Notes under the pieces: model-generated | The model's database searches: none | What the model was told of the DNA's origin: nothing | What the model saw: the letters and a program-made list of their open reading frames with translations, nothing else | Translations under genes and position numbers: made by a program | Shown here: positions 48,530 through 59,400 of the stretch, piece by piece | Layout: each line of letters starts with the position of its first letter | How positions within the stretch are numbered: the first letter of the stretch is position 1 | Assembly (NCBI RefSeq): GCF_003286085.1 | Contig: NW_020825322.1 | Location: 1,922,001-1,986,000, forward strand | From: Drosophila persimilis | Taxonomy: Eukaryota > Arthropoda > Insecta > Diptera > Drosophilidae | Length of the DNA: 64,000 bases | Direction: 5' to 3'

Positions 48530-50272
48530 TTATCCAGTGATTGAATTCGCATTTGCATTGGCTGCTGCTGCTGCCGCCGCCGACAGTGTCTTCTGGCCCT
48601 CCTCCGCCGGCGAGGGTGTGGCATCGCGACGGGGCGGCATCCGCTCGTTGACGGCATCGAGGCCCTTGGCCTCCGCGAACGAGGTAATCTTGTGGTTGGG
48701 CGAGAAGCCCTGCATGGCATTCTTGAGCGACTGCTTGCCACCGGAGAGGGCGCCGAGGGGCAGGGCGCCCGTCGGCGTCAGGCCCTTCAGCTGGAGGACA
48801 CTCTCGGACTCCTCGCGCAGCACGGAGAAGACGCGCGCCATCTTGCCAATGGCCCGGATCTTGTTGCGTATGACCTCCTTGCGCGCCGCCGCCTCGTCGT
48901 CCGAGAGCGGCTCCTCGCTCTCCTCGGTCATCAGCTCGTCGTCGGAGCAGATGTTCAGCACGTTCACCAGCATCTCGGTGACCTTCTCGCCCACGAAGGG
49001 CAGCGACCAGGTGAACACGTCCATGAAGTTGGGAAGCCAGTAGGGGTGCGGCGAGCAGTTGAACTGCCGGATGTTCATCACGTTGTTCTCGTACTTCAGC
49101 ACCGCCGCCTTGTTGTTGTACACATCGAGATAGTTGGGCGCCGAGAAGATGGTGATCAGCGAGGGGAAACCGGTGGTCTGGCTCTTGCGGTACATGCGGT
49201 AGCCGGCGTCCTGCGCCTCGTGCGCCCGGATGATCGACAGCAGATTGTTGTTCTGCAGGAAGTCGCAGCAGGCGGCATAGCTGTAGAAGTACGAACAGCC
49301 CCGCACCGAGTTGTGCGTGTAGAAGTCCGAGTTCTTCTCGTTCCCGAAGTCCTCCAGCGGATCGGACCACAGCAGGTCGCACATGGGGCCGAAGGCGGGT
49401 GGCTCCTTGAAGCGGTCGAGCCGCCGTATGTCCTCCAGCTCGTGTATCTCCGGCGACAGGCCGCCGTGCACGCACAGGAACTGTTGGTTCATTAGCGCCG
49501 CCAGCGGCAGGCAGTCGAACGCGTCCATGCACGCGTCGTACACGCGCTCCGAGTACTTGATCTTGCACTCCTGCTTGAAGGTGAAGTACTCGGTCAGGTG
49601 CCGGCACTCGTGGTTGCCGCGCAACAGGAACAGCGTCTGCGGATAGGTGATCTTCAGCGACCACAGATACAGCACGCACTCGATGCTGAAGTAGCCTCGG
49701 TCCACGTAGTCGCCCAGGAAGAGATACTTTGTGGTGGCCGGCGAACCGCCGATCTCGAACAGCTTCATCAGGTCGTAGAACTGGCCGTGTATGTCCCCAC
49801 AGACCGTCACCGGCGCCTCAATATCGATCATTGTCTTCTCCTGGCGCAGCAGCGTGGCCCCGTCCTGGATGATCCGCAGCGCGGCGCTCTCCTCGATGCG
49901 TCCCTCCAGTATGAAGTGCTGCTTAAGTACATCGTGCTGTGGTTTTCCGGTCCGTGGATCGAACACGTCCGCGCAGGTGAGTTTGCGGCTTGGCGGAAAC
50001 GGTACGCTATCGATCACACGCTCCTTGGTCGATATTGTGCTCCGTTTTGTGGGGCTCTGTGGTGCGCCTCCGTTGCCGCCGCCAGCTGTCGCTGCTGGCG
50101 ATGCTGTGGAGGCTGCTGTGGCGGCTGCTGCCGTCCCCGTCGTCGCCGAGGCATTCTTGTTGTCGTGTGTGTTGTTTGCGTTGTTCGCCTTTTGATTTTG
50201 CTGCTGTTGCTGCTGGGCCGCCGCTGGCGACTGCGACTGGCTGCTGTTGCTCTGGGCCGCTGGCGAAGACAT
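48530..50272 (-). CDS. CanA-14F: CanA-14F, calcineurin A catalytic subunit
   Basis: This is the second calcineurin A gene, transcribed in the same direction as Pp2B-14D and offset by about 11 kb. One uninterrupted exon encodes 580 residues. A Gln/Asn/Ala-rich tail ([11 protein letters not shown], then poly-Q near 20-25) is followed by the PPP domain with GDIHGQ (159-164), GDYVDRG (187-193) and RGNHE (218-222). Then come the calcineurin B-binding helix region, the calmodulin-binding segment ([20 protein letters not shown]) and the autoinhibitory segment, and an Ala/Asn-rich C-terminus ending NANSITG. The N-terminus and tail identify CanA-14F. Residues outside the shared tract differ from the paralogue ([11 protein letters not shown] versus [16 protein letters not shown] versus FEVGG). 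A spliced leader is likely, with an acceptor at 50514/50515. Confidence 0.95.
   Translation of the reverse strand: MSSPAAQSNSSQSQSPAAAQQQQQQNQKANNANNTHDNKNASATTGTAAAATAASTASPAATAGGGNGGAPQSPTKRSTISTKERVIDSVPFPPSRKLTCADVFDPRTGKPQHDVLKQHFILEGRIEESAALRIIQDGATLLRQEKTMIDIEAPVTVCGDIHGQFYDLMKLFEIGGSPATTKYLFLGDYVDRGYFSIECVLYLWSLKITYPQTLFLLRGNHECRHLTEYFTFKQECKIKYSERVYDACMDAFDCLPLAALMNQQFLCVHGGLSPEIHELEDIRRLDRFKEPPAFGPMCDLLWSDPLEDFGNEKNSDFYTHNSVRGCSYFYSYAACCDFLQNNNLLSIIRAHEAQDAGYRMYRKSQTTGFPSLITIFSAPNYLDVYNNKAAVLKYENNVMNIRQFNCSPHPYWLPNFMDVFTWSLPFVGEKVTEMLVNVLNICSDDELMTEESEEPLSDDEAAARKEVIRNKIRAIGKMARVFSVLREESESVLQLKGLTPTGALPLGALSGGKQSLKNAMQGFSPNHKITSFAEAKGLDAVNERMPPRRDATPSPAEEGQKTLSAAAAAAANANANSITG
48624..49705 (-). 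repeat. 1082-bp direct repeat within CanA-14F, identical to Pp2B-14D
   Basis: Partner of 37572-38653 at a constant offset of 11052 bp and in the same orientation. Confidence 0.93.
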
Positions 50273-50514
50273 GTTGGACTTGGGTCACAGAGGCGCGCAC
50301 CGCCGCTCCACCTCCGCCACAAGATCTGATGCTACGCTGCTCCTCCTGCTCAAAAACTGCTCCTGCTTCTGCTCCTGGCTATGTCTTGTTCCTGTCCCTG
50401 TTCCGTATGCTTCTCCTACAGCTCTTACTGTGGGGCTGGTTGGTGGCCGAATGATGATCAGTCAGCAAGTGGCTTCTGGCTTCTGGCTTTTGGCTGCTAG
50501 CGTATTCTGCCTGC
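50273..50514 (-). other. CanA-14F: CanA-14F 5' untranslated part of the start-codon exon
   Basis: On the minus strand ttcttttcccattgcttttgc followed by ag, then GCAGGCAGAATACG, is a strong polypyrimidine acceptor. Its exon would begin at 50514 and run 242 nt to the ATG. The donor of the upstream leader exon is not identified. Confidence 0.55.
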
Positions 50515-52461
50515 CTGCAAAAGCAATGGGAAAAGAAAGGCAAACGGATACCATTAGCATTTATATTTATACAATATCATATATTTATGCTTCTCTGCCG
50601 TGGATGTGCCTGTGCCTCTGCATGTGCATGTACGTGGCATTACATGGCTATTATTAATAATAAATTTGTGTGCCCCGACCCGCTGCCACTGTGCACCCTG
50701 CCTGCCTGCCTGCCTGCTGCTGCACGTACCGTCCGTTCTCGTATGTTCTCCTACCCATCAGAGCAGTGCAGCAATTTCAGAAACAAAAGGCAACAATGAT
50801 GTTCACTGACAGTTCAAATTTCGCATAAGCGAACAGTACTCTCTTCAGTTCTTGTTAAACATCTCTTCAAAAGGTTAACAAACGGCTAACCTCTGTAACC
50901 AGGAATAATAAGGATACATAATGAATGACCTAATGAATGATCATCATCATGTTATATTTTTCTATCATATGTCTTAAGAAAAAGAGTTTTTTTCCCATCT
51001 GAAATAGCAATGAAAACACTTTACCATCTGTGCAACTGAGAACAAAATTTAGTTGAACTAACGAGTGGATATCAACGTGCACGCTGCCTTTCTCTATGCA
51101 AGCGTCCATTCTTCACGTACGATTCACCCTATTTCCGTATGATCTCGGTCAACTGATGCCTCTTTTTGTTAGCCCTTGATTAATTGCACCCGTTTCACAA
51201 TAAACTGTTGAAACAGGAGCATTCTTATTGCTGCCACTGGCTGTCACTTCTTCTCAATGCACGAATGCAAATATGTGCACAGAATTTAGAAAAATAATCA
51301 ACGCCATCCGAATAAATATAGCGCGATGGCTAACAATCACGGCAGCGCGTTGTTGCGTTGACTTTAGACAGGCCCGACGAGGACTAGCGCTAAAAGACAG
51401 ACAGACAGACGGCCAGAAACAAGAGAGAGAGAGGGAGCGAGACCCACAAAAAAAGGCTAGAGATGGCTGGGGGCATGGACTTAACCACGGATGTTCTTAA
51501 TTGTCGCATTCGCTGGCAAATCAATCTGGTATTCTGGTATCATATCATTTGCATAGCTAATTGGATGGGCCTAAGTGGGCGAAAATTTGAACAGTCATAT
51601 TGGAGTACTCCCATGAGACAAAAAACCAGGCCAGGTGGCTTTATTCTGCGATTCAACAAAAAAGTGCCCGTCATACGTGGATTTGCATAATTATTCGCGA
51701 ATGAAGATTGAATGAGTGAATGAATTTTGAACCAGGTAAAATCAGTTTAAGTTTAAGTACAGTTTCGTTAGTTCTCGTGTCGTTCCGTGTCGACACGGCC
51801 GAAGTCCATCGCTAGCGATAGACAGACAGACAGGACGTGCAGGTTTGCCTCCCTGCTGCTATTCTGCGCTTGACGCATTGACTGACAACTGTACACAACA
51901 GAAACAGAAACAAATGCATGCCAATAAAGAGTGGCGCGGCATTCCAGTGGGACAGAGGCATACTACACGTGCGTTCCGATACTCCAGGCAGGCTCCTCCT
52001 CCACCTCCTCCTCGTCCCACTCTCGCCCTCCTGTGCGGCGGCCACGTTTCGCAACAGTAAATTAAAGTCAGCTGTCGTTTGGCGTCTCACTCTCACGCAA
52101 ATTCATCACCGAACGCGGACGCGGACGCGAACCGAGGCGATTGAATGTGAATGGGAATTTGACTGGAAATGGATGGGCGTGCCTGTGTATAAGTACTCGA
52201 GTGTAATCCTAATGTGGCGGGTGGGTGGTGGTGGACAATAATTAATAATGCACTTGTTCATTTAGCATGCACAAAATATCGCCAGAAAAGGGGTAGGCGC
52301 ATCAATTTCTACGGAACTGGAACATTTAAAAATTATTTATTAGATTTACTTCACAAATGTATGCTTCAAAAATTGTTTACTTTCAAACGGAATGGGAAAT
52401 GTAAAGAAATTCCCCTACATATGCTCTAATACAGCTAATTTCATACACCCAAACAACTTAA

Positions 52462-52621
52462 AACATACAGCCACACAGCTTATTATATGCAGTCACAGCC
52501 TATTGTATCCAGTCACAGCTTATTGTATGCAGTCACAGCCTATTGTATGCAGTCACAGCTTATTATATGCAGTTACAGCTTAATGTGTGCAGTCACAGCT
52601 TATTGTGTGCAGTCACAGCTA
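52462..52621. repeat. 20-bp minisatellite, about eight units
   Basis: Tandem copies of tattgtatgcagtcacagct with one to three substitutions each. The unit is not a multiple of three, so the frames it opens are not a protein repeat. Confidence 0.9.
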
Positions 52622-55035
52622 ATTCGAAACACCCATTTGGATGCCATTTGGAGCGACTGCAGACTGGAATGAAAGCGCGTGCCGGGATTTTTTTCCTTGG
52701 TCCCAAAATGGTCCACCCCTAGGTACTTCTCCAAATTTATTAACAATAATTTGAAACACCCTCCGAAACCTCCAGCATGGAAAAGCGGAACAGCGGAAGC
52801 ATTTCCATGGCCTTGAACCAAAATATTGAACAGAGTTTCTACACCGAAAAGAAGTCGCAAAAGTTGTAGAAAACAACAGTTAAATATAAACTATTCCAAT
52901 ATGGTTTCACATATATTTACACACATGTGTTACTCTGGTTAAATTTGCATTTATTTTGGAGTTCTGTACTTAAACAAGAAACGAAACTAACAAAAATATT
53001 ACAAATATTTAAATTAAACCTTACTGTAAATTTACAAAAGTAACAAGCCCACACAAGGTTGAGAACACACATTTACCAATCATATAACTCGTAGCTGATC
53101 CTTAACTTTTTACTTTGAAGGGTCTACATTTACTATAAATCAAAAATATTATTGCATTTTTTGTAGATATCAAAACGTATCAATTAAATACGATTTTTTT
53201 TCAATGAATAATGAATGAATAATGCCACTTCCCGCCCAGAGAGCTGGGGGTCCAACGTCATGCTACCCGCGCGCATTATCAACAGTCTTGTGACGTTTCG
53301 AAAGTTTCTAATTCCGATTTGATATGTTTGCACGTGTGTGTACGCGTGTGAGTGTGCCGATTTTTTAATTATTAAACAAGTTTCCGAGGCGAAGAGAAAA
53401 CAACATTTTATCACTGCCTGTATCTGTATCTCGGCCCCTACCGTTCCTTCCTGCCTGACTAAGCGGCTAATTTTCATGCATATATTCGCATTTTTCTGCT
53501 CATTGTTCAGTTTTTATGGCTTTGGCGCATATTTTTGCGTTTACACGATCGCACAAATACACATTAAGTACATTTTCGGCATTCCGTTTGTACGTGTCGT
53601 CGCCCTGCTCTTCTCTGAACCATACCCCACTACAAATACTGTGCGCTAGGTGGGATAAGCCGACTTGGGGGCATACCCTGTACACTAATTCAGAAAAGAA
53701 AGTGATCTCTACAGGCATCGCAAAGTACTCTAGACATTAGTCTAATTTAATACTACCCAATATCTAATATCATACACAGAGAGCTGTCCCCCGGCCTGTC
53801 ACATACTCGTACGATATATGTACTTCTTCTTGTACTCTACGAGTGGTACGGTATATAAAACGAGGATAAGACACGCCAGCCAGTCAGCCGGCCAACCAGA
53901 CTGCCAGACAGCAGCAACAGCAGGCACAGAACGAGGCTAATGAAATAAAACTTTTTTTGTTTACCTTTGGAGAGTCTGTGCTGCTCTGTGCTGTGTGGTG
54001 CCGCCTGCCGCCTGCCGCCTTTCGAACAGACACACACGCACCAGCTTAGAGGAAAATATGGTAATTAAAAAGCAATTATGCAAACGATATTCTCTTTGTG
54101 AAAATATTTTCGGCATAATCAAAGGTAACGAACGGAAAGGCCCGTACGAAGTTTGCTGCACTCAGGCCCGTGGTCGCCTGGGGCATCCAGGGGGGAGGTC
54201 GTCCTCAATGTGCTCGTACGTGAATGTGCATGCAGGAAGCCAGGTTAAAAGCAGCTCACATGTCAGACTAATTAGATAAGCGGCACTTGGTATTAAATCT
54301 CTCGAGTATAATAATGTGCAACGAAACGACCGACCAAACTGAAATGCTAATTTAATTGTGCCAAAAGTTGTCTGGGTCCGTAGCATCACATACTCGTCAG
54401 CAGCAACGGCAAACCGGCCACGGGCAACACAGCCAACAATGACAGCTACTGGTGCTGCCAGTGCTGCCCAACAGTCGACACCACACCAGACTGCCAGTGC
54501 TGCCCAATAAGCTGGACTTTATATAGCTTGATAGCTAACAAAAACTGCTTAACAAAAGTAACACATGATTCGGATAATCTTGCCAATGTTTGAAGTGATT
54601 TTTGTGTACTTTCTAAAACATATATTCTTCCATTGCCCTGTCGATCGACTGCCACCATTCATGGACTAATCACAGAAGGCTCCAAGGCTTTCGCACTGTT
54701 TCACTTCACGACTTTTCCTAAACAGAATTTCTGGCTTTTATCCCAAAATCTCTTGTTTCTGCCATAAAATTACTCCATAGTAATAGATAGCCAGTTTTTG
54801 GATTTAACGTGGCTAAATCGTCTGTGCTACTGCCACTTGTCCACACAACAGCCACAACTACGGCTATTTCTCCTCGCTCCCGGCTTCTAAAATTAGCATA
54901 GGAGAATATCCACTCACTCACACGTTAGGTGGTTCGGTGGTGGGGAGGGTGGGCTTTGGTTTGGGGCATTAATAATATAGGATTCTGTAATCGGCGAGTA
55001 CCGAGCGGCTGGCTGCCGAGTGCCTGTTGGGGGTT

Positions 55036-55048
55036 GCGGTCACACTAA
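55036..55048 (+). promoter_or_regulatory. Ohler motif 1 match
   Basis: gcggtcacactaa fits the YGGTCACACTR consensus on the plus strand. No plus-strand gene is recognised downstream. Confidence 0.3.
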
Positions 55049-57938
55049 TCGACCATTTGACGCATCAAATTGAACGGACGCAAGCGTTCTAATGGACATG
55101 CATTGACAGTTGCAACAAATCTGCCCCATAGTTATTAACCTCAATTTTAATGCAAATAAAAACCGTCTGACCACGTAAACAAATGTACACACACTCACAC
55201 ACGGTCACAGAATAGACACGGAGAGCACACATGTTTTCCAATTGCAATTGCAATTGCAATTTGTGCTAATGTGTGCACGAGTACTCGCACATGCCCGCTC
55301 CAGTGTGGTTCATTTATATTGATGAGCGTTCAGTTCAGCGTTTTAATACAAGCGACTTGCTTAATTGATTGGAATAGTATTTATGTACGTACATGTGTGG
55401 ATTCATTCGACGATTATCTGTTGTTTCTCAAATTCAACATTTTATCGTTCTCTCACTTTAGTTATCTAGCACATTTCGTGATATTTTGCTACTAAGAAAC
55501 GCCTGGCAATAGCTCAAAGGAACGCAACTGTACTTTGTCTCCATATTGTAAGGAGCGCAACTGTAGTTTGTCGCCATAATCCAACATTCATTGAGGACTG
55601 TACAAAGATGGACTGTACAAATTGTCTATTTTTGAAGTTTATTCTCTTCAAATATTTTGATTATTTCGTACTAGTATTTTTTGTTACTAAGAAACACAAC
55701 TGTACTTTGCAGCTATTTTTTATTTTGTTATATAGCAGAGGCGAATCTGTCTCTCTCTCATCTGGAAGTACAACTGTGCTGTATTTACGTTAAGGCCTGA
55801 GCATCCCTTCATTAATTAGATGACTGCCACACTCTATTCTTGAAGTAACTCAAAGGCAGTGAGTGCTTCCCAGTGGGTAACATTGAAAAGGTGGGCTGTC
55901 ATTGAATCGATTCAGCGAGCATATAACTTATAGATCAGACAGTACACACATCTTTTCTTTGTACACTCCACTCAATCGATTATATGTAGACACGTACGTA
56001 TACAAGCCCCCAACAATTGGGGTCTCTAGGCACGGCTTTCAGTGAAAAAACAATTTGTTCAACCTATTAATTTGGCATTTAATAGCCTCACTTGGCCTCA
56101 CTTATCGACGCACAGGTTCTGTACAGGTGTCAGTCGGTTTGAAACGGTCCTAAAACCATCTACCACATTTCCTCGAATTCGTTTACTTTGTGTACATATT
56201 ATTTAGTGGATTTAGATCTCTATAGAGATTATTTGTCAGGAACTCCTGCCATCGAGTAGAGCCATATGATAGTATCTGCTGAAAATTGTTACGATTAAAA
56301 ATTTTTTACAGCCCAAAGGAAAGAAAAGCAATTTCTTCCGCTCTCCCACTCTCTGACAGTTCTCAATAGTTTGGAGGAGGGGGGCTTCCAATAGTCTGAA
56401 TGTTCATTCTTGCCTGTTGTTTTTCTATTTTTCATTGTTATTTTTTTCTGTTTTTGTTTTGTGTGTGCTTTTTTCCTTGTTTTGTTTTCTTCCAATAGCT
56501 TTGACACGGTTGCGGTTAGGCGGGGTTTATGGTTTACGGTTTACGGGTTCTGTTCATAACATGCGGTACCCATGTGTGCACACATATTTTAAAATTTAAA
56601 TTGTATTCCATTCCAGCTAAATCCATAAATATTTTGTGCCGTGTTCTGGACCCCACCAAGTCAGGCAAATATATTCAATGTTTATCCAACAATTGTAGCA
56701 CATGGCACATGGCATATGCATTTTTCTTGCATTTTTCAGGCTCCAATTGTTTGTATCCAGAGCAGAGCACAGTCTTATGTGTATCGATCGATATATGTAT
56801 GCATGTATGCACATATGTCTGTGGCATCTTGTGGTCGAGGCGGACTGGCGAACTTAATTAAAAAATATCTGCAAATATTTATTCTTAAATGCAAAAGCAA
56901 ATCAAAAGAACAGGGACAACAGGGCACACGAGTGGATGCGGATGCGGATGTGGTTGTGGATGTGGCTGTGGCTGTGGATGTGCAGGTTGAGGTTGAGGTG
57001 GTGTACTGACACACAACCGAAAGGCCTCTTTAATTAAAGTGCGCAACGTTTATTTGTTTTAAACTATTTGCGAAATGTGGCAAAACTAATTAAAAAGTGT
57101 GTCGAATGTCGAATGTCGGCGGCAATGCCAATGGCAAGAAACAAAAGAACCAAGAACATTCAATAGCAGTGTGCCACTCTCTGCCTAGCAGCTGTTTTTG
57201 TTTGTTTGTTTGTTCAGGTGTTTACTTTGCCAGTTCTCTTCTGTTCCGTTCCGTTACTGTTGCTGCTGCTTAAAAGCAGACACTCAGCAGGCAAGACCGA
57301 AACTTGGGGCACCCTTTCCGCGTCATGCGACAGCGCTCCTCGGTCATTGAAGATTGTACACATATTCCTGTTGCAAGTACAAATTAATCTATGCAAAGTG
57401 TATGGGCCACAAGACCCAACACTTGTTGTTTGCATTTATGTGGCAAAAGAACTGGCTTGTGTGTGTGTGTGTGTGTGCATAGCATTATGTAAAGTTGAAG
57501 CAACAGGAGAAACAATATTTAGATTCGATTTGCATGACACATGGCACAAACAGCAACAGCAACAGCAATGGTACATTGACACGCGGCACGGCACGACCGG
57601 GGCACACACGCACGCGACCCACGGCTGGCTGGTGGCACGCGGCTCGGTATACTGGTGTCCTCGTGACAGTAGCAGCAGTAGCAGCAGCAGCATCTGAGTG
57701 CTGTTGCATACCAACCAAATGCTACACACGGGCGGGCGGACACTCTTTCTCTACTCCGTCATCCTCCTGTCATCCACAGGCAAGGCAATCCTCTCCTCGT
57801 GTGTTGTATTTATTTTGCATTTGCATAATTCCGCTTTCATACGTACAAAATGGCTTAACAATTGTTCTTATTCATGTTTTTATGTAAGCATTTATTTTTG
57901 TATATATATATATATTTTTTTTTGCAGCAGCAGCTATT

Positions 57939-57960
57939 GTGTGTGTGTGTGTGTGTGTGT
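57939..57960. repeat. (GT)n microsatellite
   Basis: About eleven GT units. Confidence 0.9.
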
Positions 57961-59275
57961 ATGGGCCTTTGTTCTGCTCTTTGGGGCAGCGCAGGGCATG
58001 CGAATCGGTTTGGAAATGCTAAATTATTCAGCAAAAACTGGCAGCTTTTGTCGGCCGCCCTGGATGCGACCGCGTCAAAACGTCAGAGTGTTGAAAGAAG
58101 TCTAATTTAAACAAGAAAGATTACTATATGTGTGTATGCATATGGTTGCACACAAAAAGCTCGGCTCGTTTTTCCTTTCTTTGGTAATCCGATGGCGATG
58201 AAATCTCTCCAACCAACTCCGTCCAGTATATGTGCCACAATTACGTGATTAACCTTTGGGAAAGGTCTTATTGTACTCCCAATTTTATCTCAGAATTCCT
58301 GGATTCCTGCATAACAATTATCCAGATTACTTTGTCTTTAAGATATTCTTTGCATGAGCATCCTTTTGAGGCATTTCTAGGCTTCCCAATAGAACAAGTA
58401 AGAAAGCCTGGAATTTGGGGAAACCAATTGCCTTTGCATTCCTTTACGGCCTTGCCCCGACCTGGCATGGGTCAATAACGTTTCCTGCCAACGTTTCTGG
58501 TTGACGGATTTGCAGTTGCCACAATGCCTTCGACATTCCTCCATAAGATCTCGAAGAGAATTTGATCTTTCGCGAGTGTTTCGGCTCATTAGCCTGTTGA
58601 GAGATCCTTTTGAGAAGCGTTTTTCAACTGGAACATGAATGTAATGTATTAAATTCATGGTGCTACCCCTTTGTGGTTTTGATAATCGGGTTCCCTGCAC
58701 TGCAAATGTCTCCTACGATAGAGCGCCTTAGGCTTGAGTCCTGCAGAGGGGTGCGTTGCGGCGGATCGTGTTGTTGCGTGTCGAGGAGTATTCGGGGTGC
58801 TCGTCGCTCGTCGTTTTCTTGCCAATTAATTATAATAATTAAGTTCGAAATGCGTTGCGACTAAGCAACAGTAAAAGCAACAACAGCCACAACGAGAAAG
58901 GGGGGGAATCGAAAGAAATGGAGGCAAAAATACGAGCTCCTCTACACGCAAACGCATTTAACGGGCCTGAAGCCAATTTACCGGGCGGGCAATCCTTTTG
59001 ACGTTGCTTTATGGATGGACAAAAAAAAAAAATTCGGATAGAAATGTTTGCACAGGAAGAAAAAAAATGAAAGCCCCGGCCACGCCTCCAGCCTCCTTGC
59101 TCTGAAACGGTGTGTACACACTCGCATGGACACACCAGTATTCAAAGCAATTGCTGTTCGCGTTGCGCATTCAACGATGATGATGATGTAGTATCATTCT
59201 GTTGGCTGCCAGTCACAGTCTGAACATAAAAGGATACCGACCAAACGATACCCACAAGCACAAGCCCCGATATAG

Positions 59276-59400
59276 GGGTGTAAGACCCCGAAAGAAGGAC
59301 CGTAGAAAGTCGGTATAGCCATGTCTGGATGAGCGCCTAGATCTCAGAGACTATACAAGCTAGATCGCCGAATCTGGTTTAGATCGGATCACCATTATTA
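59276..59400 (-). mobile_element. Truncated copy of the 41.4-42.5 kb dispersed element
   Basis: In reverse orientation this stretch contains gcgcctagatctcagagact, then ata.aagctaga, matching the complement of 41925-41960 in the full element. It also contains agccatgtctg, matching the region beside its (gaca)n tract. No terminal repeats remain. Confidence 0.65.

Noticed and set aside
58230-58700. Overlapping 66-107 codon frames on both strands
   Set aside because: Opposite-strand frames overlap completely and neither shows family motifs, splice sites or a promoter.
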